Part shown: positions 11,485 through 22,989 of the stretch, in pieces
Numbering within the stretch: position 1 is the first letter of the stretch
Layout of the letters: every line of letters starts with the position of its first letter
Origin: Brachionus manjavacas
Lineage: Eukaryota > Rotifera > Eurotatoria > Ploima > Brachionidae
Direction: 5' to 3'
Length of the DNA: 64,000 nucleotides
Assembly: GCA_019054805.1 (NCBI GenBank)
Contig: JAHQIY010000001.1
Location: 11,794,501 to 11,858,500, forward strand
Notes under the pieces: model-generated
What the model was told of the DNA's origin: nothing
What the model saw: the letters and a program-made list of their open reading frames with translations, nothing else
Database searches by the model: none
Made by a program: the position numbers and the translations under genes

Positions 11485-11534
11485 CACATGTTTATTTTCT
11501 AACATTTTTTAATAAATAATAATTTACTATTTAA
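11485..11534 (+). promoter_or_regulatory. Core promoter of nuclease copy 1
   Basis: CACATGTTTATTTTCT (11485-11500) and a TATA-like TATTTAA (11528-11534), followed by a GCTC..CCTT block, all recur in the same order upstream of nuclease copy 2. The TATA-like box predicts transcription starting near 11560, about 35 bp before the chosen ATG. Conservation between the paralogues is observed; function is inferred. Confidence 0.5.
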
Positions 11535-11593
11535 ACAAGCTCTACCTTGGATAAATATGTCGCCAAAAATAGCTTGCTTTTCAACAGCTCTTA

Positions 11594-12349
11594 ATGATGC
11601 AATTAATATTTGCTTTGCAAATTTTACTAATTGGTCTTGCTTTTGGTCAATTAGTACCATCATTCACCAATTTGAGTCCCCATCAAAATCTCATAGAACG
11701 TCGCTTTACTGGATTCATCAACTGGATCGACTGCAATGCAAGACTTCCAGTGCTTTTTTACTACTTTGCTGACCGTGACAGAGGCAACTATCCAAGACCG
11801 TCTTCATTCAAACTTGACCCTCAAATAGGCTCTTCCTGTCAACAAAAATCAACTACTTCATATGGCGGTGGAGTATCATACGACCGTGGTCATATGGTCA
11901 CTGCAAACCACATGGACTCTAATCCACAATCAATTTCAGACTCAAACTACATGACTAACATAACTCCACAAACCGGAGTTCTAAACAAAGGAGCTTGGCT
12001 TTATGTTGAAGAAATAATCGAATGTGTCAGAGATATACATCCATTGAAAGTTTACGGAGGTATCGTAATGGGGAATGATGCTTCCAATGATTTATTTTTG
12101 GGCTCTCATGGTGTTCCTACTCCAGATTGGTTCTGGAAGATTATTGAAAATACTGTCACTGGTGATGTTATTGCTTGGTTGATGCCAAACAATTTCGAGC
12201 CATACAGAGACAGAGTTGATCGATACTTAACAACTGTCAAGGACATTGAGAACAAATCTGGATTTGTTTTTTCTCATTTTACCGATGCTCAACGTAACAA
12301 GCTGCACACAAAATCATGGGATATTCCACCAGGATGCGATTTTTCATAA
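11594..12349 (+). CDS. Secreted DNA/RNA non-specific endonuclease, copy 1
   Basis: Endonuclease_NS family (Serratia nuclease/EndoG type), a magnesium-dependent nuclease cutting DNA and RNA. 251 residues, intronless. Residues 1-18 form a signal peptide (MMQLIFALQILLIGLAFG), so the mature enzyme is secreted, perhaps digestive or defensive. The catalytic DRGHM motif is near residue 98 and the metal-binding Asn lies in NYMTNITPQ with LNKGAW following, both matching the Serratia-type active site. The chosen ATG is the first in frame; an in-frame TAG lies just upstream where copy 2 has AAG. A second ATG at 11557 opens another frame and is ignored. It is about 94 percent identical in protein to copy 2 at 26161; differences cluster around residues 71-95 and long nucleotide tracts are identical. 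Confidence 0.93.
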   Translation: MMQLIFALQILLIGLAFGQLVPSFTNLSPHQNLIERRFTGFINWIDCNARLPVLFYYFADRDRGNYPRPSSFKLDPQIGSSCQQKSTTSYGGGVSYDRGHMVTANHMDSNPQSISDSNYMTNITPQTGVLNKGAWLYVEEIIECVRDIHPLKVYGGIVMGNDASNDLFLGSHGVPTPDWFWKIIENTVTGDVIAWLMPNNFEPYRDRVDRYLTTVKDIENKSGFVFSHFTDAQRNKLHTKSWDIPPGCDFS

Positions 12350-13569
12350 ATTAAGTGGCCATAATATATATTTTATTATTTAAAAACAAAAATATGTGAT
12401 TTATATTTTAATAAATTTTTTTTATATTTTTTTATTATTTTTATTTTTTTTTATGAATTCGTGGAAGGATATTTTTGTGGAAAATCTATGAGAAAGGTTT
12501 ACTAATTATACGTGAAAGATGGGAGGTGTAAATTAAGGTTGTTAAAGTTTGTTCGAATATACAAATCTTAACCATTAATTTTGTAAAAACAATAAAATGA
12601 TGATTTTAAATAAATATTTTTGGGTATTTCTAAATTTAAAAATGAATTGTTTTTTTTTTGAATTTTTTGAGATATAAAGAGTGCAGCTATCTAGTTTTGA
12701 ATATTAAATTATAGCATTTTCTCTCTGCTTCAAAATGATATATTGAAAGCTGGTACTTCAAAAAAAAACTAACAAAAAATTTTACACTTAATCCTTTCAT
12801 ATAGACCAAAGTGTATGTTTTAAATAGACAATAAATTTAGACTCAAGGTGAACACTTTTTTTCATATTCGGGTATTATTTAGATAGATGATTGAAAGTTT
12901 GATATAAATGTAAATTATCAGACAACCAAATGATTCTGTTCAAAAGCAAAGCTTAATAAAGCAAAAAAATTCATTTTTTTCATATTTTCGGACAATCCTA
13001 GTATTTATCAGATTTTTATTTATATTTTTTTAACCGTTTATCACATTAAAGCGACAAATAGCTCATTTTAATCACCATTAAATAAGGATTCAGTAAATAT
13101 ATAAAACATGTATATTTGAAAAAAAAAAATTGGAGGATTATTTTGGTCATTAGTAGTGGCCAAGAACGCTGACCAATCAGGGAGATGTCTCATTTTTTGA
13201 AAAAAAAGACTTTCATTTTCGAAAACAGGATAAAATTTTGAACAAGTGTGTAAAATGTTAGAAAATTTGAAAAAATAGAACTCTATTTTTTTTTAATTCA
13301 AAAATCGGGCGGACCTTTTTTGAACACCCGTTAGTAAAAAAAGATCTAAAAAGAAATGGTTCTATAATAAAAATGTTGAAATTCAAAATATCTCTTTTTA
13401 TAAAGTTAAATCATTTGATAGTTTTTCTGGTTATTTTTTTTTTTTGAATTGAAATATCTTAAATGGACTTTTTTATAATTTGTCAAAATTTCGGGAAAAA
13501 ATTTAAAGAGGATTATCGAACAGATTTTCTTGATTTTTTAACTAAATTTCAAATGTAAAATATTTAATT
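12350..13569. other. Intergenic, no gene seen
   Basis: Begins with the nuclease 3' UTR (AATAAA-like signals near 12410 and 12590). The rest is A/T-rich with homopolymers; no coding or RNA feature is supported. Confidence 0.4.
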
Positions 13570-14560
13570 CAAAGACCATATCTTTCATATGCAGACGACT
13601 TGAAAATATTGGTTGTTTTTAGCAGACTTGTTTTCAAGTCAAATTTTTTTTTTTTTTTTTAAGTCAAGTCAATGACTTAAAATTTTTATTTCTTTTTTTT
13701 AAGTCAAATCAATGACTTAAAATTTTCTTTATACATAAAAAAGCTATGTGAAGCCGGTCAGCTTGATATTTTAAAAAATCTGTAAAAAAAAAGCGGGCAG
13801 TCAAAGATATATTCAACATTGTGGCGGTTGTTCATTTAGCCGTTCAGCTTGGCAGCCAGAATTTTGGACTGCCACGCAAAAAAAAAGAGGTTAAAAGATC
13901 ATAAAAAAAAAAAAATTTAAGTCATGACTTAGACTTAAAACTTTGACTTAAAAACAAGTCTGGTTTTTAGTAAGAATGAATTAGGATCGACTCAACTTCA
14001 AAATGATCTCTTCGTAATAAGTTATTGGACCACAAAATGGTCTACTGAGCTAAATGTATTAAAGTGTAAAACAATGTATATTGGTCGAAATAGGAAGAAA
14101 ACTGGATATACAGTTCCAATCTTGGATGGAGCAGTGACCCTTAAAGAAACTGTTGAAGAAAAAAGACCTTGGTGATGATATCTCTAATGACCTTAAATGG
14201 AATGTAAACACTGTTCGTCTACGCCATCTAAAGCCAACAGAGTATAAAGTCAAATCAGGAATGCATTCGTATGTTTGGATAGAGAAGCTTTTAAACTTTT
14301 ATACATAGGACTTATCAGACCGCATCTTGAATAGGCTGTAAGTATCCGGAACCCTTTAACGAAAGCTAGCATAAACATAGTCGAAAGAGTCCAAAGAAGA
14401 GCAACGAAGCTAGTCCAATGTTTTAAGGAAAAGTCGTACCAAAAAAGGGCATTGTTTACCTTAAAAAAACATAACAAAAGTTTAAAATTCTATACTTTTG
14501 GGTTGTTAAAACATTGGTTTAAATGCTTTTGAAGATTTTGAATTTGGAATCATACATAAG
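13570..14560 (+). mobile_element. LINE remnant interrupted by a MITE
   Basis: Plus strand reads SYADDLKILVVF (catalytic YADD) at about 13585-13620, is interrupted by a 340-bp MITE, and resumes as LQNDLFVISYWTTKWSTEL, LNVLKCKTMYIGRN and EKKDLGDDISNDLKWN. Beyond 14200 the protein is recognisable only across frame shifts (ERVQRRATKLVQ near 14380). It is CR1/L2-like, 5'-truncated at the MITE side and multiply broken, so not functional. Confidence 0.75.
13623..13962. mobile_element. hAT-type MITE, 340 bp, with 8-bp TSD
   Basis: Starts CAGACTTGTTTTCAAGTCAA and ends with the near-perfect inverse (one mismatch over 21 bp). It is flanked by an 8-bp direct repeat GTTTTTAG at 13615-13622 and 13963-13970. 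An 8-bp target duplication and a CAG start are hallmarks of hAT elements. Inside are two copies of an AAGTCAAxTCAATGACTTAA block and a less AT-rich core (13745-13880), with no coding capacity. It splits a LINE right after its YADD, so it is younger than that LINE. Confidence 0.85.
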
Positions 14561-15994
14561 TGGTAGTACAGAGGATGTACCAGATGCTACAATTTTAAAA
14601 AATATTTTTTCGTTTGTCTAAATCAAATCTCTGGTGTTTTTTGTTTTCTGTTTTTGTCCTAAAATTCACAAAATTCTGAATTTTGCAGATGCATTGCAGA
14701 GTTTTGCAAAATCAGTATATTGGTGGTACAAAGGATGTATAAGTTGCTACAATTTACAGAACATGTTTTGCTCCTTCAAAACCTGAGCTTTGGCAATTTT
14801 GTTTTTGATTCACAATACCCCAACTAAATCTAAATCTTCAAATTTTACTTTTCAAATAAAAATTAAAAACATATACATGTGATTTGACATATAATATTTT
14901 ATTTTGTTATCAGTTAAAAAATTTATTCTTAGTTAATTAATTTTTATTTAATTTCAAAAGTGTTTTCTCTCAATCTTTTGCATAAGATTAATCTATTCCT
15001 ATTTAAGTAATAGAAGAAGTAAAACTCCGCAAATTAATTTTTAAACACTGTATTGAAATTTTCTGATAAAATAGATTTTAGTTAATAATTAGAAATAATT
15101 AGAGTTTTTGCAGAGGCTGAAATTGGAAAAAAAATTTTCTAGCTAAAAAAACTTAAAAGGCTCAATTATGTCAATTTTAATTTATTTTTCTAATTTTTTA
15201 GAAACTTTTTTAAACGAAAATGTACAATGCTTGAAAAAAATAAAATTTGAAATTTTTTTTTAATTTAATTTTTAATTTTTATAGATTTGGATAGTAAAAA
15301 ATCGATTAATATGAACTTTGGAATGAAAATCACTAAGAACAATTAAGATGACTTCTAAAAAGTTCAAAAAATAACTTTTTCTTCAATTTTTAAAAAAAAT
15401 TTTTCTTAAAATCTCGAATCGTTACAGACCTAATTTTGTATTTTTATCTTATTTTTACTAATAAATTTTTAATTTTAGAGCGAATAAAATTTTTAAACAA
15501 ATTAATAATAAAATTTTTGATGATTAAAATTAAGATAATTTTTAATTAAAAAATATTTATTGAAAAATTTAAAATTCTCTCTGTCCTTAAATCTTAATTC
15601 AAAAAATAACCGTGGCATTATTTTTGATCTTATTTTTTAACTCTGTATTAAAACCCATATTTCCTAGTTCACTTATTTAATTTATTTACTTTCCAGACCT
15701 AAATGGCGATTATTAAAATGCTGGGACACTTTTGCTTAATCAAAATTGTAATTCCACAAAAAATAAAATTTCATGCAAAATCTTGGAAAAATTATTCTTA
15801 GGTAAAAAAAAGGGTTTTTATAAAAAAAGTTCCCGCTTCTTCTATCAGCTCTAGACTTTAAGATACAAATGTACTAAAATGCGCTAATTTTCTGTATTTC
15901 TCTTTTAAAAATTTATTTCCAAAAAAAAAACTAGAAAAATGGACGATTATTAAACATTCTATTTTTAATGTCCGTTATTCTGTTGTATCTCTAA
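14561..15994. other. Intergenic with a diverged direct repeat
   Basis: A block near 14560-14612 (TGGTAGTACAGAGGATGTAC core) recurs in diverged form at 14719-14772, about 158 bp apart. They may be 3' UTR pieces of the preceding LINE. The remaining sequence to the F-box promoter is A/T-rich with no supported gene. Confidence 0.4.
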
Positions 15995-16003
15995 TTTGGC
16001 GCG
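15995..16003 (+). promoter_or_regulatory. E2F-like site upstream of Emi1-like gene
   Basis: TTTGGCGCG matches the E2F consensus TTTSGCGC and lies 55 bp before the ATG. It is one of very few CG-containing sites in this AT-rich stretch, and a TTTAAA (a known variant of the CHR cell-cycle element) follows at once. Emi1 is an E2F target in animals, which fits the downstream gene. Binding is inferred. Confidence 0.5.
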
Positions 16004-16057
16004 TTTTAAACATTTTAAAATGATTTACAAACAAAATGCTGTTAATATAATTCAAAA

Positions 16058-16834
16058 ATGAGTTGCCAAAAGATTTTCTCTCAGATGAGCATCAATCCGG
16101 AACTTCAAAATGACGAGTCTACACCGCTCAAGTCAAATAACCAGAACTCGCTGAATTTGAGCCTTTCGCCAATTGGAAAAAGACTATCGTTGAACACCAC
16201 ACTTGAGGACATAGATTCAGCTTACTTTTCACGACTCAAAGGCAGCTCACCTTCTATTCACTCAATTCGTTCTCCATCCATTACCTCAATCCGATCACCG
16301 TCCAAATTCACCAAGAAACTTCCAAATCTGATTGACTTACTGGACTCAAGTCAACCGAGTGAAAATGACTTGCTTTCCTGCCTATTCGAACGCAATATTT
16401 TTCATGTATTGCGAAAAATTCTTGACCATCTTAAGCCAAAAGATTACATTAAGCTTTTTTTAGTGTGCAAAAAATGGAATCAAATTGCATCCGATGATTT
16501 AAATTATAACCTCCAAAGAAGGCTACAACTTAATCATTTGAAACGAGTTTTTCTAGCTAAAAAGGTAATTTTATTGATAAAAATTTTAAATTAAGATTTA
16601 AATGAATTTTATTCATAGGAAAATGTCAGATTTTCATGGTTGATGAACAACTCGATTGAAGAAATAGTTGAAGACAAAAATTTTGTAGATGATCAGCATC
16701 GAGAGTGGGTTCTTGGCGAAATAGAAAATAGCAGGCTTAAAGCAGCATCTCCCGAAAAAAGCCTTCAAGCACTCACTAGGAAATCGTTTGCGATTTGTAG
16801 TCGCAAAAATCGAAAAAATCTGAAAAGACTTTGA
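16058..16834 (+). CDS. Emi1-like F-box protein with RL tail
   Basis: Two exons, 16058-16564 and 16619-16834, joined over a 54-bp GT-AG intron, giving 240 residues. The N-terminal half is Ser/Pro-rich with two IRSPS repeats, probable CDK/proline-directed phosphosites. An F-box lies at about residues 108-155 (FHVLRKILDHLKPKDYIKLF, then CKKWNQIA), which would bind Skp1. The protein ends in basic KNRKNLKRL, like the C-terminal RL tail with which Emi1 (FBXO5) contacts the APC/C. No Cys-rich zinc-binding region lies between F-box and tail, whereas vertebrate Emi1 has one, and the protein is about half the vertebrate length. The E2F-like site upstream supports a cell-cycle role. The F-box is fairly clear; the Emi1 assignment rests on architecture, tail and promoter. 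Confidence 0.6.
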
Positions 16835-17364
16835 GGAAATTTTTTAATTGTTTTGAACAAAATTATTTGTACAAATTTTTTAAATAAACTTTTTAATTAA
16901 AGAAGCTTCAAGTCTCCTAGAAACAAAAGATTTTTAATTAGATAACTTAAGAGTTTACCTTTTTGATATCATGAATATACCTTGAGTAAAGACAAATAAC
17001 ATTTGAGTGAAAATGAAAAAAAGATTGGAAAAATGAAAGGTTAACATATTTTGGCAAAAGACTGACCTTGGATTTATAAAGATTTTAATCGCTATATTCA
17101 AGCTTACACAATAAAATCCATTATTAAATAAAAAATGAAATTATATAACTATTTAGATAAAATATTTTATCTACATGATTCCGTGAAGTTTTAGCATTTT
17201 GCTATTACAAAATAATTTTTAATTTTTTCAATTCTAGTTTTTAGGCATTAATTAGATTCGTAATAATCCTAAATGTCTTTTAACAATTTTGATATTTAAA
17301 GAGCTACTTGATAAATTTAAAAAACATTTTTTGTCAAAATAAGGACTAGATAAATTCAATAATC
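16835..17364. other. Short intergenic spacer
   Basis: AATAAA at about 16885 is the likely polyadenylation signal of the Emi1-like gene. The rest is AT-rich 5' flank of the protease gene with no recognised element. Confidence 0.4.
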
Positions 17365-20300
17365 ATGACTCTTCGGAATTTTTTTTACTTCAACTTATTG
17401 GTCATGGCATGTCAAATAATTGAAGGTAAAAATTTTCATAATTATTTTTATTTTTTAAAATTATCTGTACAGGGTTCGGTGAGCCGAGCGCTTGTTCATT
17501 GGAAGGTGCCATCATGAACCTTGGCCGAAATCTGATCGGTGACCAATTCAACACAGGCTTTTGCAAAGGTACTTCTTTTAATTTGTCTCATTTACTTAGT
17601 TAACCTTATATATTGTTCAGAATGGATTGTTGGACCAGTGACAAAATCACAGGTAAATTTAGAAAAAAAAACAAAACAAATTTTTTAATCAAATTTTTAT
17701 TATTAGAGAATACTGGTATCATTTTCCTATGTAAATATTGATTGTGACAATGATGACCAATTGTATTTGTATAATGAAAATAAATCGATCACTTTATATG
17801 ACTATTGTAAGGAGAAAAAAAACAAAACTACCGAACATAACTATGTGATGGCTTCCGCCAAATACTTGATCGCTCGGATGCAGACATCGAGCAATAAATA
17901 TTTATCAGCAATTTTTGATTTAATTTACATTGATTTTCCTCCTTTAATGACCCTTGGGTACTCTCAAGCGAATCCAGCCAGACCACCTAAAAAGAGTGTC
18001 GAGATCACAAATGAGCGTAATTATTTACTCAAAAAATGAATAAATATTTTTATTAAATTAACATTTTAGAACTCTGTCCAACTAATCCGACAATCATCAC
18101 CGAGAACTCAGGAACTCTAAACTCGCCAGCCTTTAAAAGTGATTATTCGTACAGCGCCGACTGTTCCTGGATTATTCGAGCTCCTAAAAATCAGGTAACT
18201 AAACTTGACATAAAAAATTAAAAGGATCTTTTAAATCAGTGTCAATAAGGCATTTTGAACTTAATGGTCAATTTTTGATGCTCAAAATGATCAAATAAAA
18301 TTTTAATTATTAAATAAATTGCTATTATTAAAAATGAAAAGTGCAGAGGTACATTTTCGGATTCAATATTTTTTGAAAAAATTGAAAAGTAAACTCTGCA
18401 AAAGTCTGTAAAATATAAATTACTTAAAATTGTATCATTTAGAGTCTATTTTTTTATTGAACATAGTATTTTAAACCGAAAAATGTATCTTTTCATCAAT
18501 TTTATTAAGAAATAACAATTTATTTTATAAATATAACTTGATTTGATCATTTTGAGCATCAAAAATTGACCATAAGCTTCAAAATGCCGTCAATAAATGC
18601 TTATTTTAAATTATTCAGTAAAGGTTCCAAAAATGGTTAAAAATTTTCTTAATTTTTTTAGTTAAATTTTAAAAAAGATTATCAAAAGAAGAATAAAAAT
18701 ATTAAAATTGAAAAAGATATTTATACAAGGCCACCAATTTGTGTTCGAAGCAGCTTATTATCTCTTTTAAGTTAAACTTAAACAGTATTTTTCAAAATTA
18801 AACATTTACCATAGAACAACAGCTTCAAATAACCCTATTCGGGTTAAAAAACCAGAGCTGAATACTGGTATGGATCTTTGTTAGCTCTACCTGATTTAAA
18901 TACAATTATAGACAATTTTAGTGTTCTATTGAGAGGATCTTGCTCAGAATATGGGTAATTACCAAGGGTGCTATTTTTTGAATTTGTTCTAGTTTTAATT
19001 GGCAAGATAACTTTGATGAATGCTTTGGGAACAATGTTGCTTTTGTTCCACCAAGACTGGAACAACTTTTGTTTTCCACATTATATGAAAACGATTTTTA
19101 GTACCTCGATTTTTAGACCTTATTCTTGCAGGTTTCCTCTGTCTTTTCTTTAAAGATATTCGCATCATCAATCACAGATTTTTTGGTTTATTATTTTTTT
19201 CATCAAATAATATACTTTTAAACAAAAATCATTTATACTTTATAAGAAATATTTTTTAAATAAATTTAATTTATAGTTCAATAAATCTGCTAATGAATAA
19301 AATATTGGTAAATGTTCTTTACGTACCAGTCTTTCCTACCACGCTTCTTTATTTGAACTAATATTTTTAAATCTAAAATCGATCAGGTCAGTTAAGTCAT
19401 AACTAGGAATTAATCGATTGATTAAGAGAAGTTAATTAATTAAAAAAAGTGCGAATTTAATTAAATCAATTTTTTGAAAATTTTTTATTTACTGATATTA
19501 TAAAAATTGAGTCAACAAATGATCTAAGAGTAATCCCAGAATTTTCTTTCCACCTCTCAAATAGTCAATTGATTACTCGATATAACTTCAGAGTTCTTCT
19601 ATCAAATAATTGTCCATTTTCTATCAATTTTTAAATTAAAGCTTAATTAATGCATTCTCTAGCAAACTTATTCGTAATTAAATTAAATTAAATTATTATT
19701 ATATTTTTAAAAAAGAATTGCATCTATTGAAAACGAGAACAAAAAAACCATGTTTGTTCTTTTAGTTCTTTTTTAAAATAAAACTACTGTTATAAACCTT
19801 AAATAAATATAGTTTTTCTGGATCTGTTAAGATCTGGTGGTTCGCGGTTATAACATAAATATGATAAAAAAAAAAAAATTATAAATAATAATTTTTTTAA
19901 TAAATGACCACTTCTAGCCAAAACAAAGAACAAAGAAAGAGAGAAATAATAATGATGATTATATAATAGAAAAAATAATACTAAAAAAATAATAATACTA
20001 GCAACACATGTCTAATTTTATACAGTCTTAAATACTAACGACTAGTCAAGCGCATGGGATCATAGTGTTGCACTGTAAAACTATAGACATTTAAGTTGGC
20101 TAGAGTCGGTGTTGTAGTTGTTGAGAGAACTGCAACACTATTATATATGCTTTAATGGACCCATAAGTGTTCTTTCTGTCCTTTTTAGAGGCTTATTCTA
20201 TTCCTAAAATCTTTCTGTACTCTTTGCCTTCTTTTTGTTTAAACCAAAGAGAAAGTAGTTTTAGGAAATAGGTTTTATAGAATTTAAAGAGAAAAACTTA

Positions 20301-22989
20301 ATATTCTCAAATAAATAAATCTTTTTGACTAGAAAGACATAAATAGTATAAGATCTAAAATAATTTCTAAAAAGTTCAAAAAGAACATTCTTATTGACAA
20401 TAAAAGGACAAAAAGCATAGAACTTACCCAATTTTATTATACCTTATATCTGTTTCACTTTCTTTTAATATATGAACAATAGCTAAAGGAGTTTCACTAC
20501 TCAAAGTCTATTTAAATAATAAATAAACAATTAAAAAAAAAATAAAAGAAATAATTACTTTTCTAAAAAAACAAAAAAAAAATGATAAAAAGTAGGTCTA
20601 TTCTAGAGAGCTAAAAATAAATTTCAAAAAGAATTTCCTTTATATAAGGGAGTGTATCTAAGGGTCCGTTGTCAATTGCTCTGGAATTGTAAAAAAAACC
20701 CTAAAAAAAAAATAAAAAAAAAGGGTCTTATTTCGGAACAACCTTGGAAGTTTATCTCTTAAAAAAAGTCATAAAAATAGCAAACTAGAAAGTTGAAGAA
20801 ATATTCTAATATTAGTAAATATTGGCAACTAAACAACATTAAATTCCCAAGCACTATAGAAAGCTTAGTATTTAAACCGAGAAAAGAAAAAAGTTCAAAC
20901 AGTTGACATCTAAAAAAATTAAAAATAGCTCTGAAATCAAAATTGGCTAGACTTTGTTAATAAGATGGAAAAAAACATTTCTAGAAAGAAAAATAGAAAT
21001 AATTTCAACCTTGATCTGAAATAATAGGGATCTTAAAGCAGACAAAAAAGGAAGGTTCTTTGGACAACACACATCGATAACGTTTAGCTTTAACCTTAGC
21101 TTCCGCCTACATACTGTGTAATTATTTTCTGAAATTTTCTTGCTTTTTCCTGAACCGTAAAAAATTCAAACATGTTTACCTGTTACTCGGTATTTGAATG
21201 TTTTTTATTTAATTCTATACTTTTTATTTATTTTATATATTAGTTCTGAAAAACTTTAGATTTTAATAAATAATTTAATCTTAAGGTTAAATTTTATAAT
21301 TGAACAATGATTGAATAATTATTTAGCTTATGAAATCAAATTAATGATTCACATTATATAAATTTTGACCAAACATGAATCACAAATTGAAAACTATTCA
21401 GAAAATAAAAGATTTTTTAAAGAAAATTAATATTTAAATTGAATTAAAAACTAATCTTAAATTTTAAGAGAGTTTATTTTATATTTGATTACATAAACCT
21501 GGAAAATAGTCCTGATGCTGTTTTAGACCAATATGGATGCTCGACTAATTTTATATCAATCGCATCAGAAAATAAACCTTTGGAAAATTATAAACTTTGT
21601 CAGCAAAGACGTGGAGTAAAGCTAATTACCACTTACAGCAATGTTTTGATTAAGTTTGTTACAAATGCCTTAAGAGACATTAATTCTGGGTTTTCGATTA
21701 TTTTCAGAATCATAAAGGACCCAAGTGATCGTAAGATTTGAAAAAATTTCTAGAAAAAAAGATTAAAATTAAATTTAGTTGTCCTATTGACAACAACCAA
21801 AAAACCTGAAATCACTGATCAATCCAATTCACCTTTGTTAAGTAAAATGAACATAAAAGAAACCTTTTTTCGAAAATAATTTTTTTTATTAAAGATTGTG
21901 GAATGCCTTTGAAAAAGCCACTGGAAACTTTAGGTCGTATTATTGGAGGAGAAGAAGCAGTACCTAATTCCTGGCCGTGGCAAGCTTTGGTCACTGACGG
22001 ACTGATTATGTGTGGTGCTACACTCATAAACGAACGATGGTAGAACCATATTTTAACATTTTTGTCTTTAAATCTAATTATTGTCAATGTTTAGGCTGGT
22101 GACCGCGGCACATTGTACTGAAAGGTAATTGAATATTTTTTTTTCTTAAATAAATTTTTGTTGAAGCATAAACAGTGGACCCATCAAAGCCTATCTTGGT
22201 ATGCATAATAGGCTCAGATCTGAATCAAGCAAGAAAATAAAGCTGATAGACGAAATTATCATAGTAAAATAAAATTCTTCTTAATAGGCTGTAAATTTTT
22301 GTAACTTTTAAGCATCCAAATTATTTGGGAAGATTGACTCAATGGGACTATGACATAGCTTTAATGAGACTTCAGGAACCGGTCGAAATAGCAAACGAAA
22401 TAAGTCCCATTTGTTTACCACCTCAAGGTGTAAATTTTGCCAAAATAGGGAGCCAAGGATACGTAACAGGATGGGGAGATACTCAAGGTTAAATTGAATA
22501 GAATCATCATTGTAAACTGGACTGTCTTATATTTTCTTAATTTAGGTACTGGACCAGCTTATATTCTTAGACAAGCCACGATTACAGTGAAAAATAATAA
22601 AGAGTGTGGAGCCAGTTCGGAAAATATGCTTTGTGCTGGCGATGAAGCGCCTGATTTGCATGACTCATGTCAAGTAAAAAATTCACTTCATTTTTTGAAT
22701 AGAAATAAATTCTTTAATTGATAGGGAGACTCGGGAGGGCCATTTTTTATGAAAAATAATTTTAATTACTATCTAGTCGGAATAGTTAGGTAATATGCTT
22801 GTTTTTTTTTCAAATTTCTTTCATATTATTTTTTTTTCAAAATATAGCTGGGGCTATGATTGTAATGGTAAAGATTTTCATTTTATTTTAAAATTTGGTT
22901 TTAATATTTTCCCAAAAGGTGCTGGTGTTTATACCAAAGTGAGCAATTTTGTGGATTGGATTCAAAGTGTCGCATTCAATCAAAAATAA
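17365..22989 (+). CDS. Secreted CUB-CUB-trypsin-like serine protease
   Basis: Exons inferred from GT-AG sites and frame: 17365-17425, 17473-17568, 17621-17652, 17707-18016, 18070-18194, 21469-21730, 21895-22039, 22095-22124, 22176-22263, 22313-22487, 22546-22673, 22725-22789, 22848-22867, 22919-22989. The N-terminus is a hydrophobic signal peptide ([21 protein letters not shown]). Two CUB-like modules follow, the second starting at [20 protein letters not shown]. The S1 domain begins at the activation site R-IIGG (exon at 21895); the catalytic triad is seen as TAAHC, DYDIALM and CQGDSGGP. The Asp six residues before the catalytic Ser (DSCQGDSGG) predicts trypsin-like cleavage after Arg/Lys. 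It ends with [13 protein letters not shown]. Probably an extracellular or digestive protease made as a zymogen. The 3.3-kb intron 18195-21468 carries repeats; no open lesion was seen. Confidence 0.88.
18249..18588. mobile_element. Foldback/MITE element in protease intron
   Basis: Inverted arms of about 48 bp (GGCATTTTGAACTTAATGGT... at 18249-18296 and its inverse at 18541-18588) with only a few mismatches enclose about 244 bp of AT-rich non-coding sequence. No target duplication was clear. It is a miniature inverted-repeat element of unknown superfamily. Confidence 0.7.
18844..19065 (-). mobile_element. LINE N-terminal RT fragment in intron
   Basis: The minus strand contains [20 protein letters not shown], resembling the IIPIFKSGDKxDPxNYRPIS block at the start of non-LTR reverse transcriptases. 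Both sides decay at once. It lies inside the long protease intron and is inactive. Confidence 0.4.
19066..21468. other. Rest of the long protease intron
   Basis: No gene seen. A less AT-rich block at 20030-20240 contains 11-bp inverted repeats (ATAGTGTTGCA at 20063-20073, TGCAACACTAT at 20131-20141). Sequence at 20640-20740 has long A runs around CCCT/AGGG pairs. The block may be repeat-derived; nothing recognisable. Confidence 0.35.

Noticed and set aside
11594-12349. Recent bacterial origin of the nuclease
   Set aside because: The active-site block is Serratia-like, but Endonuclease_NS is widespread in animals and the composition matches the host; nothing in the sequence shows transfer.
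17761-18039. Separate short gene
   Set aside because: It is the CUB exon 17707-18016 read into the next intron; splice sites and frame join it to the protease.
22494-22989. Separate short genes at 22494-22721 and 22795-22989
   Set aside because: These are single exons of the serine protease read through into introns.
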